Origin: Polaribacter sp.
GTDB lineage: Bacteria; Bacteroidota; Bacteroidia; Flavobacteriales; Flavobacteriaceae
DNA: 10,692 nucleotides
NCBI GenBank assembly: GCA_029248845.1
Contig: JAQWIO010000012.1
Span: forward strand, 1 to 10,692
Direction of reading: 5' to 3'
Position numbers and translations under genes: made by a program. Each line of letters starts with the position of its first letter. The first letter of the stretch is position 1. Shown piece by piece: positions 1-7,236 of this stretch. The notes under the pieces were generated by a model. The model was given only the letters and a program-made list of their open reading frames with translations, was not told the origin of the DNA and ran no database searches.

Positions 1-421
1 CATATAAATGAACTACAATAATAGCCTTTGGCTTTTTTCCTTTGGTAATACAATCTTTTATTGCTTCTTCCAAAGCAACAGGACACATATTCCAAGTCTC
101 TTTTTCACTATCAATAAAAACAGGAGTCGCACCTTGATATACTATTGGATTTGCAGATGCTGAAAAAGTCATGCTTTGACAGACAACAGTATCTCCTTCA
201 ATAACTCCAGAAAGTATTAACCCCATATGAATAGCAGAAGTACCAGAGTTTAACGCTGCAACGTATTGATTCGATTTTAAATATACTTTTAAATCTTGTT
301 CAAAACCAGACACATTAGGACCTAAAGGAGCAATCCAATTGGTATCAAAAGCTTCTTGCACGTATTTTTGTTCACGACCGCCCATATGAGGTGAAGAAAG
401 CCATATTTTATTATTTTTCAT
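1..421 (-). CDS. DegT/DnrJ/EryC1-family PLP-dependent nucleotide-sugar aminotransferase (partial; C-terminal part lies beyond the window)
   Basis: The N-terminal 140 residues of a sugar aminotransferase read from an ATG at 421 to the window edge; an in-frame TAA directly upstream rules out an earlier start. Family members transfer an amino group, usually from glutamate, to a 4- or 3-keto nucleotide sugar using pyridoxal phosphate. Visible family marks are SSPHMGG near residue 10, NWIAPLGPN at 28-36, the PLP-phosphate loop NSGTSAIH at 58-65, a TFSASANP segment, and VVHLYG at the cut. The catalytic lysine lies outside the window and cannot be checked. The N-terminus resembles PglE-like enzymes that act on UDP-4-keto-6-deoxy-GlcNAc, which suits the PglC-like transferase at 2113-2718; substrate assignment is inference. 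It lies 24 nt after the HAD gene and is probably co-transcribed. Family confidence is high, substrate confidence low. Confidence 0.93.
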   Translation of the reverse strand, partial: MKNNKIWLSSPHMGGREQKYVQEAFDTNWIAPLGPNVSGFEQDLKVYLKSNQYVAALNSGTSAIHMGLILSGVIEGDTVVCQSMTFSASANPIVYQGATPVFIDSEKETWNMCPVALEEAIKDCITKGKKPKAIIVVHLY

Positions 422-445
422 AAATTAAAACAGTTTCATTATTGT

Positions 446-1138
446 TTAGGCATATATATTAAGAATTAAATCTTTTAATTCTCCAATAGTATCAATTTCA
501 TATTTTGGTAAAAATTCATCTGCTACTAAAACATCTTGAGAGTGAACGTTTAAACCTTTTTTATCCCTTAAAAAAATAGAATCCCATCCTAATTTATTCG
601 GCGTTACAAAGTCTTTCTTTAGATTGTCACCTATATATAAAAATTTGGATTCCTTCTCTGCAAATTTATCTTCAAAAATTTGATAATTTTTAAGTGATGG
701 TTTTTCTGAACCAATTTCTTCTGAAACAACAATAAAATCCATATAAGTTTTTAATCCAAGCGCCTTTATTTTTGAACGTTGCTGAATACTTCTACCATCT
801 GTAATTATTCCTATTATACTATTATTCTCTTTTAAAAATACTAGCATATCTTTTGTTTCTGAAGAAAGTTTAATAGATGGCTGGTGATTTCTATAAATTC
901 CAAGTAAATCTTTAATAGTAATAGCAGTTACTTGATATTCATTTAAAATTTCTGAAAAAACATTTTTATCTTCAAAATAATATTGAATCATTTTATGAAA
1001 AAACTCTTTACTAGAAACCTTAATCTTAACTGATTCAGTAAGCACTTTTGCAATTTCTACATAGGCAGACTTTAAAAACTCAATTTCTTTATATAAAGTA
1101 TCATCTAAATCAAAAACAACTACCAGTTTATCCAACAT
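446..1138 (-). CDS. HAD superfamily hydrolase, subfamily IA (phosphatase-like)
   Basis: A 230-residue HAD protein with all four motifs: I is FDLDDTLY (nucleophile D10, acid/base D12), II is IITDG (T113), III is the lysine of SEKPS (K146), and IV is GDNLKKD (D171, D176). The helical region between motifs I and II is the size of a C1-type cap, as in small-molecule phosphatases of subfamily IA. The substrate is unknown; cytoplasmic phosphomonoester hydrolysis is the family expectation. The start overlaps the 3' end of the ATP-grasp gene by 11 nt, indicating translational coupling, so the two products probably work on the same metabolite. It could remove a phosphate from an intermediate of the ATP-grasp or aminotransferase step. 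No HAD with a known role in nucleotide-sugar synthesis (for example GmhB) is clearly matched. Confidence 0.93.
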   Translation of the reverse strand: MLDKLVVVFDLDDTLYKEIEFLKSAYVEIAKVLTESVKIKVSSKEFFHKMIQYYFEDKNVFSEILNEYQVTAITIKDLLGIYRNHQPSIKLSSETKDMLVFLKENNSIIGIITDGRSIQQRSKIKALGLKTYMDFIVVSEEIGSEKPSLKNYQIFEDKFAEKESKFLYIGDNLKKDFVTPNKLGWDSIFLRDKKGLNVHSQDVLVADEFLPKYEIDTIGELKDLILNIYA

Positions 1139-2093
1139 AATTTTTTATTAGTACTTCATGGTCATAACGCAACATTAAGAGGTTGTCATCCCAATTTTCA
1201 GAATAAGTCAATTCTTTACCTAATAAATATTCTTCAATTATCATCTTAGGAAAATTTGCACCCGCTAAATAAGCTAATGGATATCCACCTCCAAATCTAG
1301 GATTGATTTCAATAGCAACAATTCTTTTTGTAATCCTATTTAAGAAAAACTGCATAGTTAAACAACCTCTTGCACCTTTTATAATGGATAGATGTTCTTT
1401 GATGTAAGTGACCAATTCATTTTTAGCTGTTATTCCTTTATTTACTTCTCCATCTCTTACTTCAATCCTTTTTCTAGGAATTACACTTTTTAATTTATTA
1501 TCTAATCCATAATAGGTATCGCAAGTATATTCATCATTTACAGAATGATCTATGTATTCTAAAAACATAAATTTTTCATTTTGAAAATGATACTCTGTTA
1601 AATCGTTTTTATTCTTAATTAAAAAAGCATCTATACTTCTACTCCCATCACTTGGCTTTATAAACAAAGGAAATGTTAAATTATCTTTCGGATATTCTTT
1701 AGCCACTTCAATTCCTTGGCTTTCAAAAAAGGAATGAATTAATCGTTTATCCCTACTTTTAGTAATAATTGATATAGATGATACTACCACTTTTATACCA
1801 CTATCTTCAAGTAGTGATTTATTTTTAGCCAAAAGCAATAACTCTGTATCTATTGTCGGAACGACTAATATTATACTGTGCTTAATGCAATTTTCAATAA
1901 GTTGATTTATAAAGTTAGGGTCATCTATACGTGGCACCTTGAACCAGCCATCCGCGATGACACAGGCAGCTGAAAGCTGTGGGTTCGAATCAGCAGCAAA
2001 AACTTTTCCATTTGGAATTCGTAATTTTATTTCTTTTTGAAATGCTTTTACTAAAGAAACTCTCTTGCCTGCTGACGAAATTAATATATTCAT
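1128..2093 (-). CDS. ATP-grasp domain protein (PylC/carbamoyl-phosphate-synthase-like carboxylate-amine ligase)
   Basis: A 321-residue protein with a Rossmann-like pre-ATP-grasp domain (MNILISSAGKRVSLV at the N-terminus, then AADSNP around residue 35) followed by the ATP-grasp fold. Key positions are FIKPSDGSRS at 144-153 (lysine K146 and a glycine-rich loop), FLEYI near 177-181 for adenine-side contact, and EINPRFGGG at 262-270, the Mg/ATP-binding E-x-N with the terminal arginine. ATP-grasp enzymes activate a carboxylate as acyl phosphate and couple it to an amine or thiol. It is far too short for CarB and lies in a glycan operon, so a ligase for a sugar substituent or a dedicated metabolite is more likely. 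It sits 19 nt after the PglC-like gene and overlaps the HAD gene by 11 nt. Substrates cannot be read from the sequence. Confidence 0.92.
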   Translation of the reverse strand: MNILISSAGKRVSLVKAFQKEIKLRIPNGKVFAADSNPQLSAACVIADGWFKVPRIDDPNFINQLIENCIKHSIILVVPTIDTELLLLAKNKSLLEDSGIKVVVSSISIITKSRDKRLIHSFFESQGIEVAKEYPKDNLTFPLFIKPSDGSRSIDAFLIKNKNDLTEYHFQNEKFMFLEYIDHSVNDEYTCDTYYGLDNKLKSVIPRKRIEVRDGEVNKGITAKNELVTYIKEHLSIIKGARGCLTMQFFLNRITKRIVAIEINPRFGGGYPLAYLAGANFPKMIIEEYLLGKELTYSENWDDNLLMLRYDHEVLIKNYVG

Positions 2094-2112
2094 ATATAAA
2101 TTTGTTTAACTT

Positions 2113-2718
2113 TTAATTATTTCCTTTAAAATATTCCTTAGTAGCTGAAGTAGCAGAACTTATTCCTTCACGCATTATAACTTTTTTTATTGTCTGAAAT
2201 AAAATTTTCAAGTCCAATAAAAAACTTATATGCTGAACATAAAAGACATCTAGTTTAAATTTTTCATTCCAAGAAATAGCATTTCTACCGTTTACTTGTG
2301 CCCAGCCAGTAATTCCTGGTTTAATTAAATGACGCTTTTTTTGTTCAAAAGAATATAAATCTAAATATTCTATTAACAAAGGTCTTGGACCAATAAAACT
2401 CATATCCCCTTTAAGAACATTAAAGATTTGAAGTAACTCATCAATTGAAGTTTTTCTCATAAATTTCCCTAAATTAGTTAACCTTTTTTCATCAGAGAGT
2501 AAATTACCTTTAGAATCTTTGTTATCATTCATAGTTTTGAACTTAATAATCTTAAAAATTTTCTCATTCTTTCCGGGACGACTTTGAATAAAAAAAGGTT
2601 TTCCCTTATTAGCTATTGCTAATAATACTGTAACTATTACCAATAAAGGACTTAAAATTAATAGAAGAAATATTGCAATTATAAAATCGATTAATACTTT
2701 GACGATATTCTTATACAT
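2113..2718 (-). CDS. Initiating sugar-phosphate transferase, small monotopic PglC-like phosphoglycosyl transferase
   Basis: A 201-residue bacterial sugar transferase (PF02397), about the length of Campylobacter PglC, which moves a sugar phosphate from UDP-sugar to undecaprenyl phosphate at the inner membrane and so starts the repeat unit. The N-terminal hydrophobic segment (residues 5-36) carries a Ser-Pro break at S23-P24, as expected for the re-entrant helix. The catalytic Asp-Glu dyad is D93-E94 in TSIDELLQ. Other family motifs are FKTM at 60-63, GDMSFIGPRPLL near 109-120 and KPGITGWAQVNGRN near 133-146. It lacks the long multi-TM domain of WcaJ/WbaP. The nearby sugar aminotransferase suggests a 4-amino-sugar donor such as a UDP-diNAcBac relative, but donor identity is inferred. 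It follows the PF14907 gene by 3 nt. Confidence 0.96.
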   Translation of the reverse strand: MYKNIVKVLIDFIIAIFLLLILSPLLVIVTVLLAIANKGKPFFIQSRPGKNEKIFKIIKFKTMNDNKDSKGNLLSDEKRLTNLGKFMRKTSIDELLQIFNVLKGDMSFIGPRPLLIEYLDLYSFEQKKRHLIKPGITGWAQVNGRNAISWNEKFKLDVFYVQHISFLLDLKILFQTIKKVIMREGISSATSATKEYFKGNN

Positions 2719-2721
2719 AAA

Positions 2722-3873
2722 TTATAATTTAGCTCTCTTGAATAGCAAATCTTTAATTCTAATCAAATAAAAATATGGTAGAGACCATTTACTCTTTATT
2801 GGATACTTAATCTTTAAAGAATCAAAAGGTGGAAATATTGCCTTCAAATTTTCTTTGATTGAATCATACAATGATAGGTTAAAAATAATATAACCTACTC
2901 TCGAAAATTTTTTCTTATTTTGATTATATAGTCCTGCCTTTTTTATAAAATATTTGATTAAACGTTCTCTATACCAAATAGGTCTTAAATTTATTAAAAT
3001 TTTATCTGGTATTGGGGTATCTAATAATTTTTTTGAAAAATATAATGAAAAATATACAGCTGTTTTTAAACCAAGTTTAAGAACTTTTTGTTCAAAATTG
3101 TTCCAATCAATTTCTTGAAACCTAACTACTCTGTCTACATCTGAATGTAATCTATAACCAGGGGCTCTAACATAAGAATGTTTAGCTGTATGAAGAGCTA
3201 CTTGTAATAAATTATCTTCCGGCGATAAAATCCTAACAGCTGAACCTTCAACCTCAATTGAATTACTCATTAATTCATTACCATTAGGCTCGTTATGAGG
3301 CTGTATCCATCTTCCTGCTATTGGTCTCCATTGTAATTCAAGCCAAACTTTATAACCTTCTACAATTTTATAGTATTCAGTTCCTCCTCCCCTAAAAGCG
3401 TCCTCTAAATCTTCTTCTTCAAATTCAGATCTAAACTTAAAGCTAAAACCTAATTCTTTTAATATTATTTCGTGAGCATTTCTAAAGTCTTTACTTCTCA
3501 CTAATAAATCTAAATCCCCCATTGGAGAGCAAGCATTATTCTTGAAAATAGCTTTTGCAATACCTGCATTTTTAAGCGCTACTATTTCTATATCGTTTTC
3601 TTTTAATTTCGTGCCAACCTCATCTAAAACATACATTAAAACTGAAACACGTTGATCTACCTCTTTATATTCATTATCCCAATATGAAGCATACTCAAAA
3701 TTACTAGATTTTAGAATGTAAGCAATATGGCTAGCAACTTCATCAACTTGTGCATGACTGAAAAGTGATTCTTCATTAACCTTACTCCAAAGTATTTCAA
3801 ACGGAATGATTTTCTCTTCTATATGTAACCCTGACAATGCAAGGTTTAATATTTTTTTATAATCTTTATTCAT
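2722..3873 (-). CDS. Nucleotidyltransferase-fold protein (PF14907 / NTP_transf_5-like), function unknown
   Basis: A 383-residue protein of the family annotated as uncharacterised nucleotidyltransferase. A conserved KNAGI segment at 101-105 is followed by SPMGDLDLLV (116-125), whose aspartates D120 and D122 form the D-x-D metal-binding pair of the polymerase-beta fold; WLELQW (177-182, E179) may be the third carboxylate. Downstream are PEDNLLQVALHTAKH (218-232) and LHSDVDRVV (242-250), usual in this family, then a basic C-terminal tail. These proteins recur in exopolysaccharide loci, but to my knowledge no reaction is established; transfer of a nucleotidyl or phospho group to a glycan or sugar precursor is only a guess from the fold. 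It is cytoplasmic as far as visible: no signal peptide or TM helix. It lies between the second GT4 (11 nt upstream) and the PglC-like gene. Confidence 0.85.
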   Translation of the reverse strand: MNKDYKKILNLALSGLHIEEKIIPFEILWSKVNEESLFSHAQVDEVASHIAYILKSSNFEYASYWDNEYKEVDQRVSVLMYVLDEVGTKLKENDIEIVALKNAGIAKAIFKNNACSPMGDLDLLVRSKDFRNAHEIILKELGFSFKFRSEFEEEDLEDAFRGGGTEYYKIVEGYKVWLELQWRPIAGRWIQPHNEPNGNELMSNSIEVEGSAVRILSPEDNLLQVALHTAKHSYVRAPGYRLHSDVDRVVRFQEIDWNNFEQKVLKLGLKTAVYFSLYFSKKLLDTPIPDKILINLRPIWYRERLIKYFIKKAGLYNQNKKKFSRVGYIIFNLSLYDSIKENLKAIFPPFDSLKIKYPIKSKWSLPYFYLIRIKDLLFKRAKL

Positions 3874-3884
3874 TTGTTATATAC

Positions 3885-4994
3885 TTAAATTTTCTTAATC
3901 ATGTTATGAATATGTTTCTCTTTGGTAAAAGATTTATCAAATAAATCAATTGAATTTTTTGAGTATTTTTGAATATTTTCCCTATTTAGACCCTTTAAAT
4001 TTGCTGCTATACTGTATGGTGATTTTGACTCTATAAACTTACCATTATAATCATTAATCAACATTTCAGGAATACCTCTGTAGTTTGTCGAAAAAATAGC
4101 ACATCCATAAGCAAGTGCTTCAATTATTGTTAATGGTTGAGCTTCTACATTGTAATACGTAGGTAACAAAAACACATCAGCATTTTGTAATAAGTTATTT
4201 TTCTTCTCTCCTTGAATAATACCGTGGTAACTCACGTTATTTGTCAAGTCGTTGTCTTTTATCAAATTAAAAAACAAGTTTTTTGCTTCTTTTATAGATG
4301 TATAAGATTTGTCTTGAGAGTTATTAAGCATAAAGTCGCCAGCAAAATGAAAATGAAATTTTGATAATAAATTCATTTTTTTTAATAATATAACAGACTC
4401 TATTACATCTAAATATCCTTTAGATTCAATTAAATTAGATAAATAAAGAATAGAAAATTTGTTTTCTTTACTTTTTTTTAAATTAATTGGCCTATCTATG
4501 GGTAAACCGTTGTTTACAAAAACAAATTTATCTTTGTTCTTTATAAAATAGAAGGTATTTCTTAATTTTTCACTTAACAAAACTATTGTTGATGCTTTAT
4601 TAATAGTCTTAAATATAGATTTTTGCATTCTTTTTGAAGAAAGATCATAAAATTGATCATAATTTCCATTATGAGAATGCAAAATTATTTTCTTACCAAA
4701 TAGGCTAGACAAATTAATTACAACAAAATCTCTTATAAATCCTTTTTTATGACTAGAAACGATATGATAAACAATTTCTGTTTTCTTAAAAATTAACAAA
4801 AATAAAAGTTTAAAAATTACGCTTACATAATCGAGTATTCTAGAAAAACTATCTCTTTTATTAGGTTTCTCTATTGTGTTAATTACACAATAATCATTAA
4901 ACTGATTTCCATAACCATCTACTAATGTTTTAAAAGCAATCGATTGCCCAGAAAAAGGTGGTGGATAATTTCCAATAAAGATAATTCTTGACAT
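3885..4994 (-). CDS. Glycosyltransferase family 4 (GT-B retaining)
   Basis: A 369-residue GT-B glycosyltransferase. The N-terminal acceptor domain opens with IIFIGNYPPPFSGQS (residues 4-18), the glycine-containing loop common in GT4, and has an H-S-H at 106-108. The C-terminal donor domain starts around LYLSNLIESKGYLDV (183-197) and contains the E-x7-E signature, E284 and E292, followed by EALAYGCAIFSTNYRGIPE, which binds the nucleotide-sugar donor. It probably adds one sugar to the undecaprenyl-linked intermediate in the cytoplasm; donor and linkage cannot be told. Its ATG overlaps the stop of the WbuB-like gene by one base (TAATG), indicating coupled translation. Length is normal for the family. 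Confidence 0.95.
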   Translation of the reverse strand: MSRIIFIGNYPPPFSGQSIAFKTLVDGYGNQFNDYCVINTIEKPNKRDSFSRILDYVSVIFKLLFLLIFKKTEIVYHIVSSHKKGFIRDFVVINLSSLFGKKIILHSHNGNYDQFYDLSSKRMQKSIFKTINKASTIVLLSEKLRNTFYFIKNKDKFVFVNNGLPIDRPINLKKSKENKFSILYLSNLIESKGYLDVIESVILLKKMNLLSKFHFHFAGDFMLNNSQDKSYTSIKEAKNLFFNLIKDNDLTNNVSYHGIIQGEKKNNLLQNADVFLLPTYYNVEAQPLTIIEALAYGCAIFSTNYRGIPEMLINDYNGKFIESKSPYSIAANLKGLNRENIQKYSKNSIDLFDKSFTKEKHIHNMIKKI

Positions 4995-6130
4995 TACTTA
5001 ACAAAATATTTAACATTGTTTACCGTAAACTGTTTACTTAAACTTCTAGAGTTTTTTTTCTTATTTTCTAAATCTAATTCTGAAGTATTTATTAAAAATT
5101 CTTTCATTAAACTGACATCATTAGGCTCAATAGATATACCGCAATTATTTTTTGATATTAATTGTTCTATTTCTGATCCCTTCTCAGAAATTGCAATTAT
5201 TGCAGATCCTGCAGCCAAAGAATAGAATGTTTTACTTGGAACAGATAAACCCTCTGCGCCGGTTCCTAGAGATACAATAGAAAAATCTGCTGCTGCAAAT
5301 GAAAAAGGTAAAACTTCTGAATCTTGGTAAGGTAAAAAAGTTACATTTTTAAGCTTATATTGTTCCACATAATCTATTAAACTTTTTTTTTGAACTCCAT
5401 CTCCAATAAATAAAAAATGAAAACTTTTATGCGTTTTACTTATGTCTTTGGCTACTTTTAAAGGTGTTATTAAATCATGTGTTGCGCCCATATTACCAGA
5501 ATAAAGTATCACCTTTTTTGCTACAAGTTTATTCTTTTCAACAAACCAATTCTCCTCTTTTTGTAATGGTTTAATAAATGATATGTCTACCCAAGGATAA
5601 ATCACTTTTACTTTATCTTCATTTATATTTCTTGAAACGACCTTCTTCATAACAGAACTAATAGTAATTAATTCTGTGGCATTTGCGTATGCTTTTTTAC
5701 TTATTTTATCCCAATATTTGTAGAGGAAAGATGTTTCTTTAATATACCCAAAATTATATAATGCATCAGGGTAAACATCATAAATCAATAGACTAAAATT
5801 TATTTTTCTTTTAGAGAAAAAATTACCTCCTAGAAAAGGAAGAATTGGTGGATTTGTAACTATCAGTACCTCACTTATATTTCTTTTTAAAAAAAAGTAC
5901 ATATAGGTTTGTAAATAAAAAATTAACCAAGTCAATATTCTTAAGTAACTTTTATTTCTTTTGTAGGCAATTTTATAAATAACTTTTACTTTTTTATCTA
6001 AATCAACATATGTAGGTTCTAAAGCACCTGTAATTAGAATTACTTCATCATATTTTTTAGCATATTCATTTGCTATATCAATAAATAAAGGTCCTGTAAC
6101 TTGGTTTAATAAAGTAATTTTTTTACTCAT
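4994..6130 (-). CDS. WbuB-like glycosyltransferase, family GT4
   Basis: A 378-residue glycosyltransferase. Features seen in WbuB-type (amino-sugar or fucosamine transferase-like) enzymes are VTNPPILPF at 91-99, IYDVYPD at 116-122, the donor-domain start YSGNMGATHDL at 210-220, FIGDG near 241-245, and EGLSVPSKTFYSLAAG at 293-308, where the usual E-x7-E region is modified to EG...PSK. A basic, hydrophobic stretch around 57-82 may sit against the membrane. It should act in the cytoplasm on the lipid-linked acceptor. The name WbuB is a family resemblance only: the E. coli donor, UDP-L-FucNAc, should not be assumed. The start lies 8 nt inside the APH-like gene, and its stop overlaps the next start by one base. 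Confidence 0.93.
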   Translation of the reverse strand: MSKKITLLNQVTGPLFIDIANEYAKKYDEVILITGALEPTYVDLDKKVKVIYKIAYKRNKSYLRILTWLIFYLQTYMYFFLKRNISEVLIVTNPPILPFLGGNFFSKRKINFSLLIYDVYPDALYNFGYIKETSFLYKYWDKISKKAYANATELITISSVMKKVVSRNINEDKVKVIYPWVDISFIKPLQKEENWFVEKNKLVAKKVILYSGNMGATHDLITPLKVAKDISKTHKSFHFLFIGDGVQKKSLIDYVEQYKLKNVTFLPYQDSEVLPFSFAAADFSIVSLGTGAEGLSVPSKTFYSLAAGSAIIAISEKGSEIEQLISKNNCGISIEPNDVSLMKEFLINTSELDLENKKKNSRSLSKQFTVNNVKYFVK

Positions 6131-7232
6131 TTATGTATTCTTGAATTGATTCACAAATTTGTTTTGTTTTTATTCCTGAAATGTAAAAATTTTCAGAATA
6201 CTCTTCATTAACACTAAAACGTAATTCCTCTATTAATAATAAAGTTATTATGTCTGGAGTAATAGTTACGTCTAAAAATAATAAAATTTTATTTTTAAAA
6301 TTCTCAATAGACTCTTTTAAAGAAATATTTGTTCTAACCTTGCCCAATAAAATAAAAAGATCATATAAATAGTACCGTTTGTCAGCAGACTCCCAATCTA
6401 TCACCTTAAAGTTTTTGTCTCTTATTAAAATATTTGCCATTTGAAAATCGCCATGACTCCATGAAATACTAATACTATTAGTTGTAATTTTATTTAATAA
6501 CAAGTCTAATAATGAGGTAATAGTGTCACTTTTAATTGCAGTATTTTGTATAGATTTATTGTTAATTATTAATGCTAATTCATCTTTTACAAAAGCGGCG
6601 TATTCTGATTTCGTACACTGCTTAATTGTAAGCATCAACAATTCCTCTAAATGAAGTTTTATTGCCTTTTCTTGATAACTTTCTATTTCATCTTGACCTT
6701 CTAACCTATTTAAAGGAATACCTAGAAAATACTCTTCTTTAAGCCAATCTTTGCCACTTTCAAAAACAATGGGGGCATAAGATAAAGTCTGATTGGTTCT
6801 TATAGAAATATCATTTGCTACATAACCAATTCTTTCATTTTCTTTTAATAATAAAACACTAAAACTTAAATCTTTAGAAAATAATCTCAACCTATGGTTT
6901 CCTCCTAAAATTAAAAACTCCCCAAAATTGGCAGATAACTCTATTATTTTATTTCCAAAAAACTTTCTAAATACTTTTGAAACAGCAAGGTGAACGTAGG
7001 TTTTTTGTATAATTTTCTTCCACCAAACCAGTGCATTAGAATATTCATTTACAAGGTTTTGAAATACGTTTGTTTTAATTTTTTGCGTTGCTATAAAGTT
7101 TAAGTACCTATTTACAATGAATTTTTCTTGCTTTATATTTTTACTTTTATCTTTAAAAAAAGAAGACTTATTGAGTGTTTCTTTTAAAATTAAGTGAAAA
7201 TTTTCTCTCTTTTCTAATAATGAAATTCTCAT
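6123..7232 (-). CDS. APH / choline-kinase-fold phosphotransferase
   Basis: A 369-residue protein with a protein-kinase-like (PF01636-type) catalytic lobe. The catalytic loop is SHGDFQMAN (H260, D262 as catalytic base, N267) and the metal-binding DFG equivalent is IDWES (D279), with a conserved downstream YLYDLF (D291). N-terminal beta-lobe strands lie around LILGGNHRLRLF (107-118) and SVLLLKENERIGYV (125-138), and KEEYFLGIPLNRL (165-177) resembles the linker region of related EPS-locus kinases. About 95 N-terminal residues precede this lobe and match nothing I recognise. The family phosphorylates hydroxyls of small molecules such as choline, sugars, aminoglycosides or amino acids; the substrate here is unknown. 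It ends 8 nt inside the next gene and begins 4 nt after the TMK-like kinase, so the two probably act together. Confidence 0.85.
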   Translation of the reverse strand: MRISLLEKRENFHLILKETLNKSSFFKDKSKNIKQEKFIVNRYLNFIATQKIKTNVFQNLVNEYSNALVWWKKIIQKTYVHLAVSKVFRKFFGNKIIELSANFGEFLILGGNHRLRLFSKDLSFSVLLLKENERIGYVANDISIRTNQTLSYAPIVFESGKDWLKEEYFLGIPLNRLEGQDEIESYQEKAIKLHLEELLMLTIKQCTKSEYAAFVKDELALIINNKSIQNTAIKSDTITSLLDLLLNKITTNSISISWSHGDFQMANILIRDKNFKVIDWESADKRYYLYDLFILLGKVRTNISLKESIENFKNKILLFLDVTITPDIITLLLIEELRFSVNEEYSENFYISGIKTKQICESIQEYINE

Positions 7233-7236
7233 TCAA

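Noticed and set aside
425..439. Four-codon reading frame between the HAD and aminotransferase genes
   Set aside because: Too short and without a ribosome-binding site; a chance ATG in the 24-nt gap.
1920..2000. Local GC-rich patch with GGGTTCGAATC at 1981-1991, resembling a tRNA T-loop
   Set aside because: Flanks do not form a T stem, acceptor stem or anticodon arm, and the stretch encodes the conserved N-terminal domain of the ATP-grasp protein.
5016..5225. Plus-strand open frame of 69 codons
   Set aside because: Lies wholly antisense inside the WbuB-like gene, has no family features, and arises from low-GC codon patterns.
6123..7232. Aminoglycoside resistance gene
   Set aside because: The APH fold also covers choline, sugar and amino-acid kinases; the glycan operon context and unfamiliar N-terminal region do not support a resistance role.
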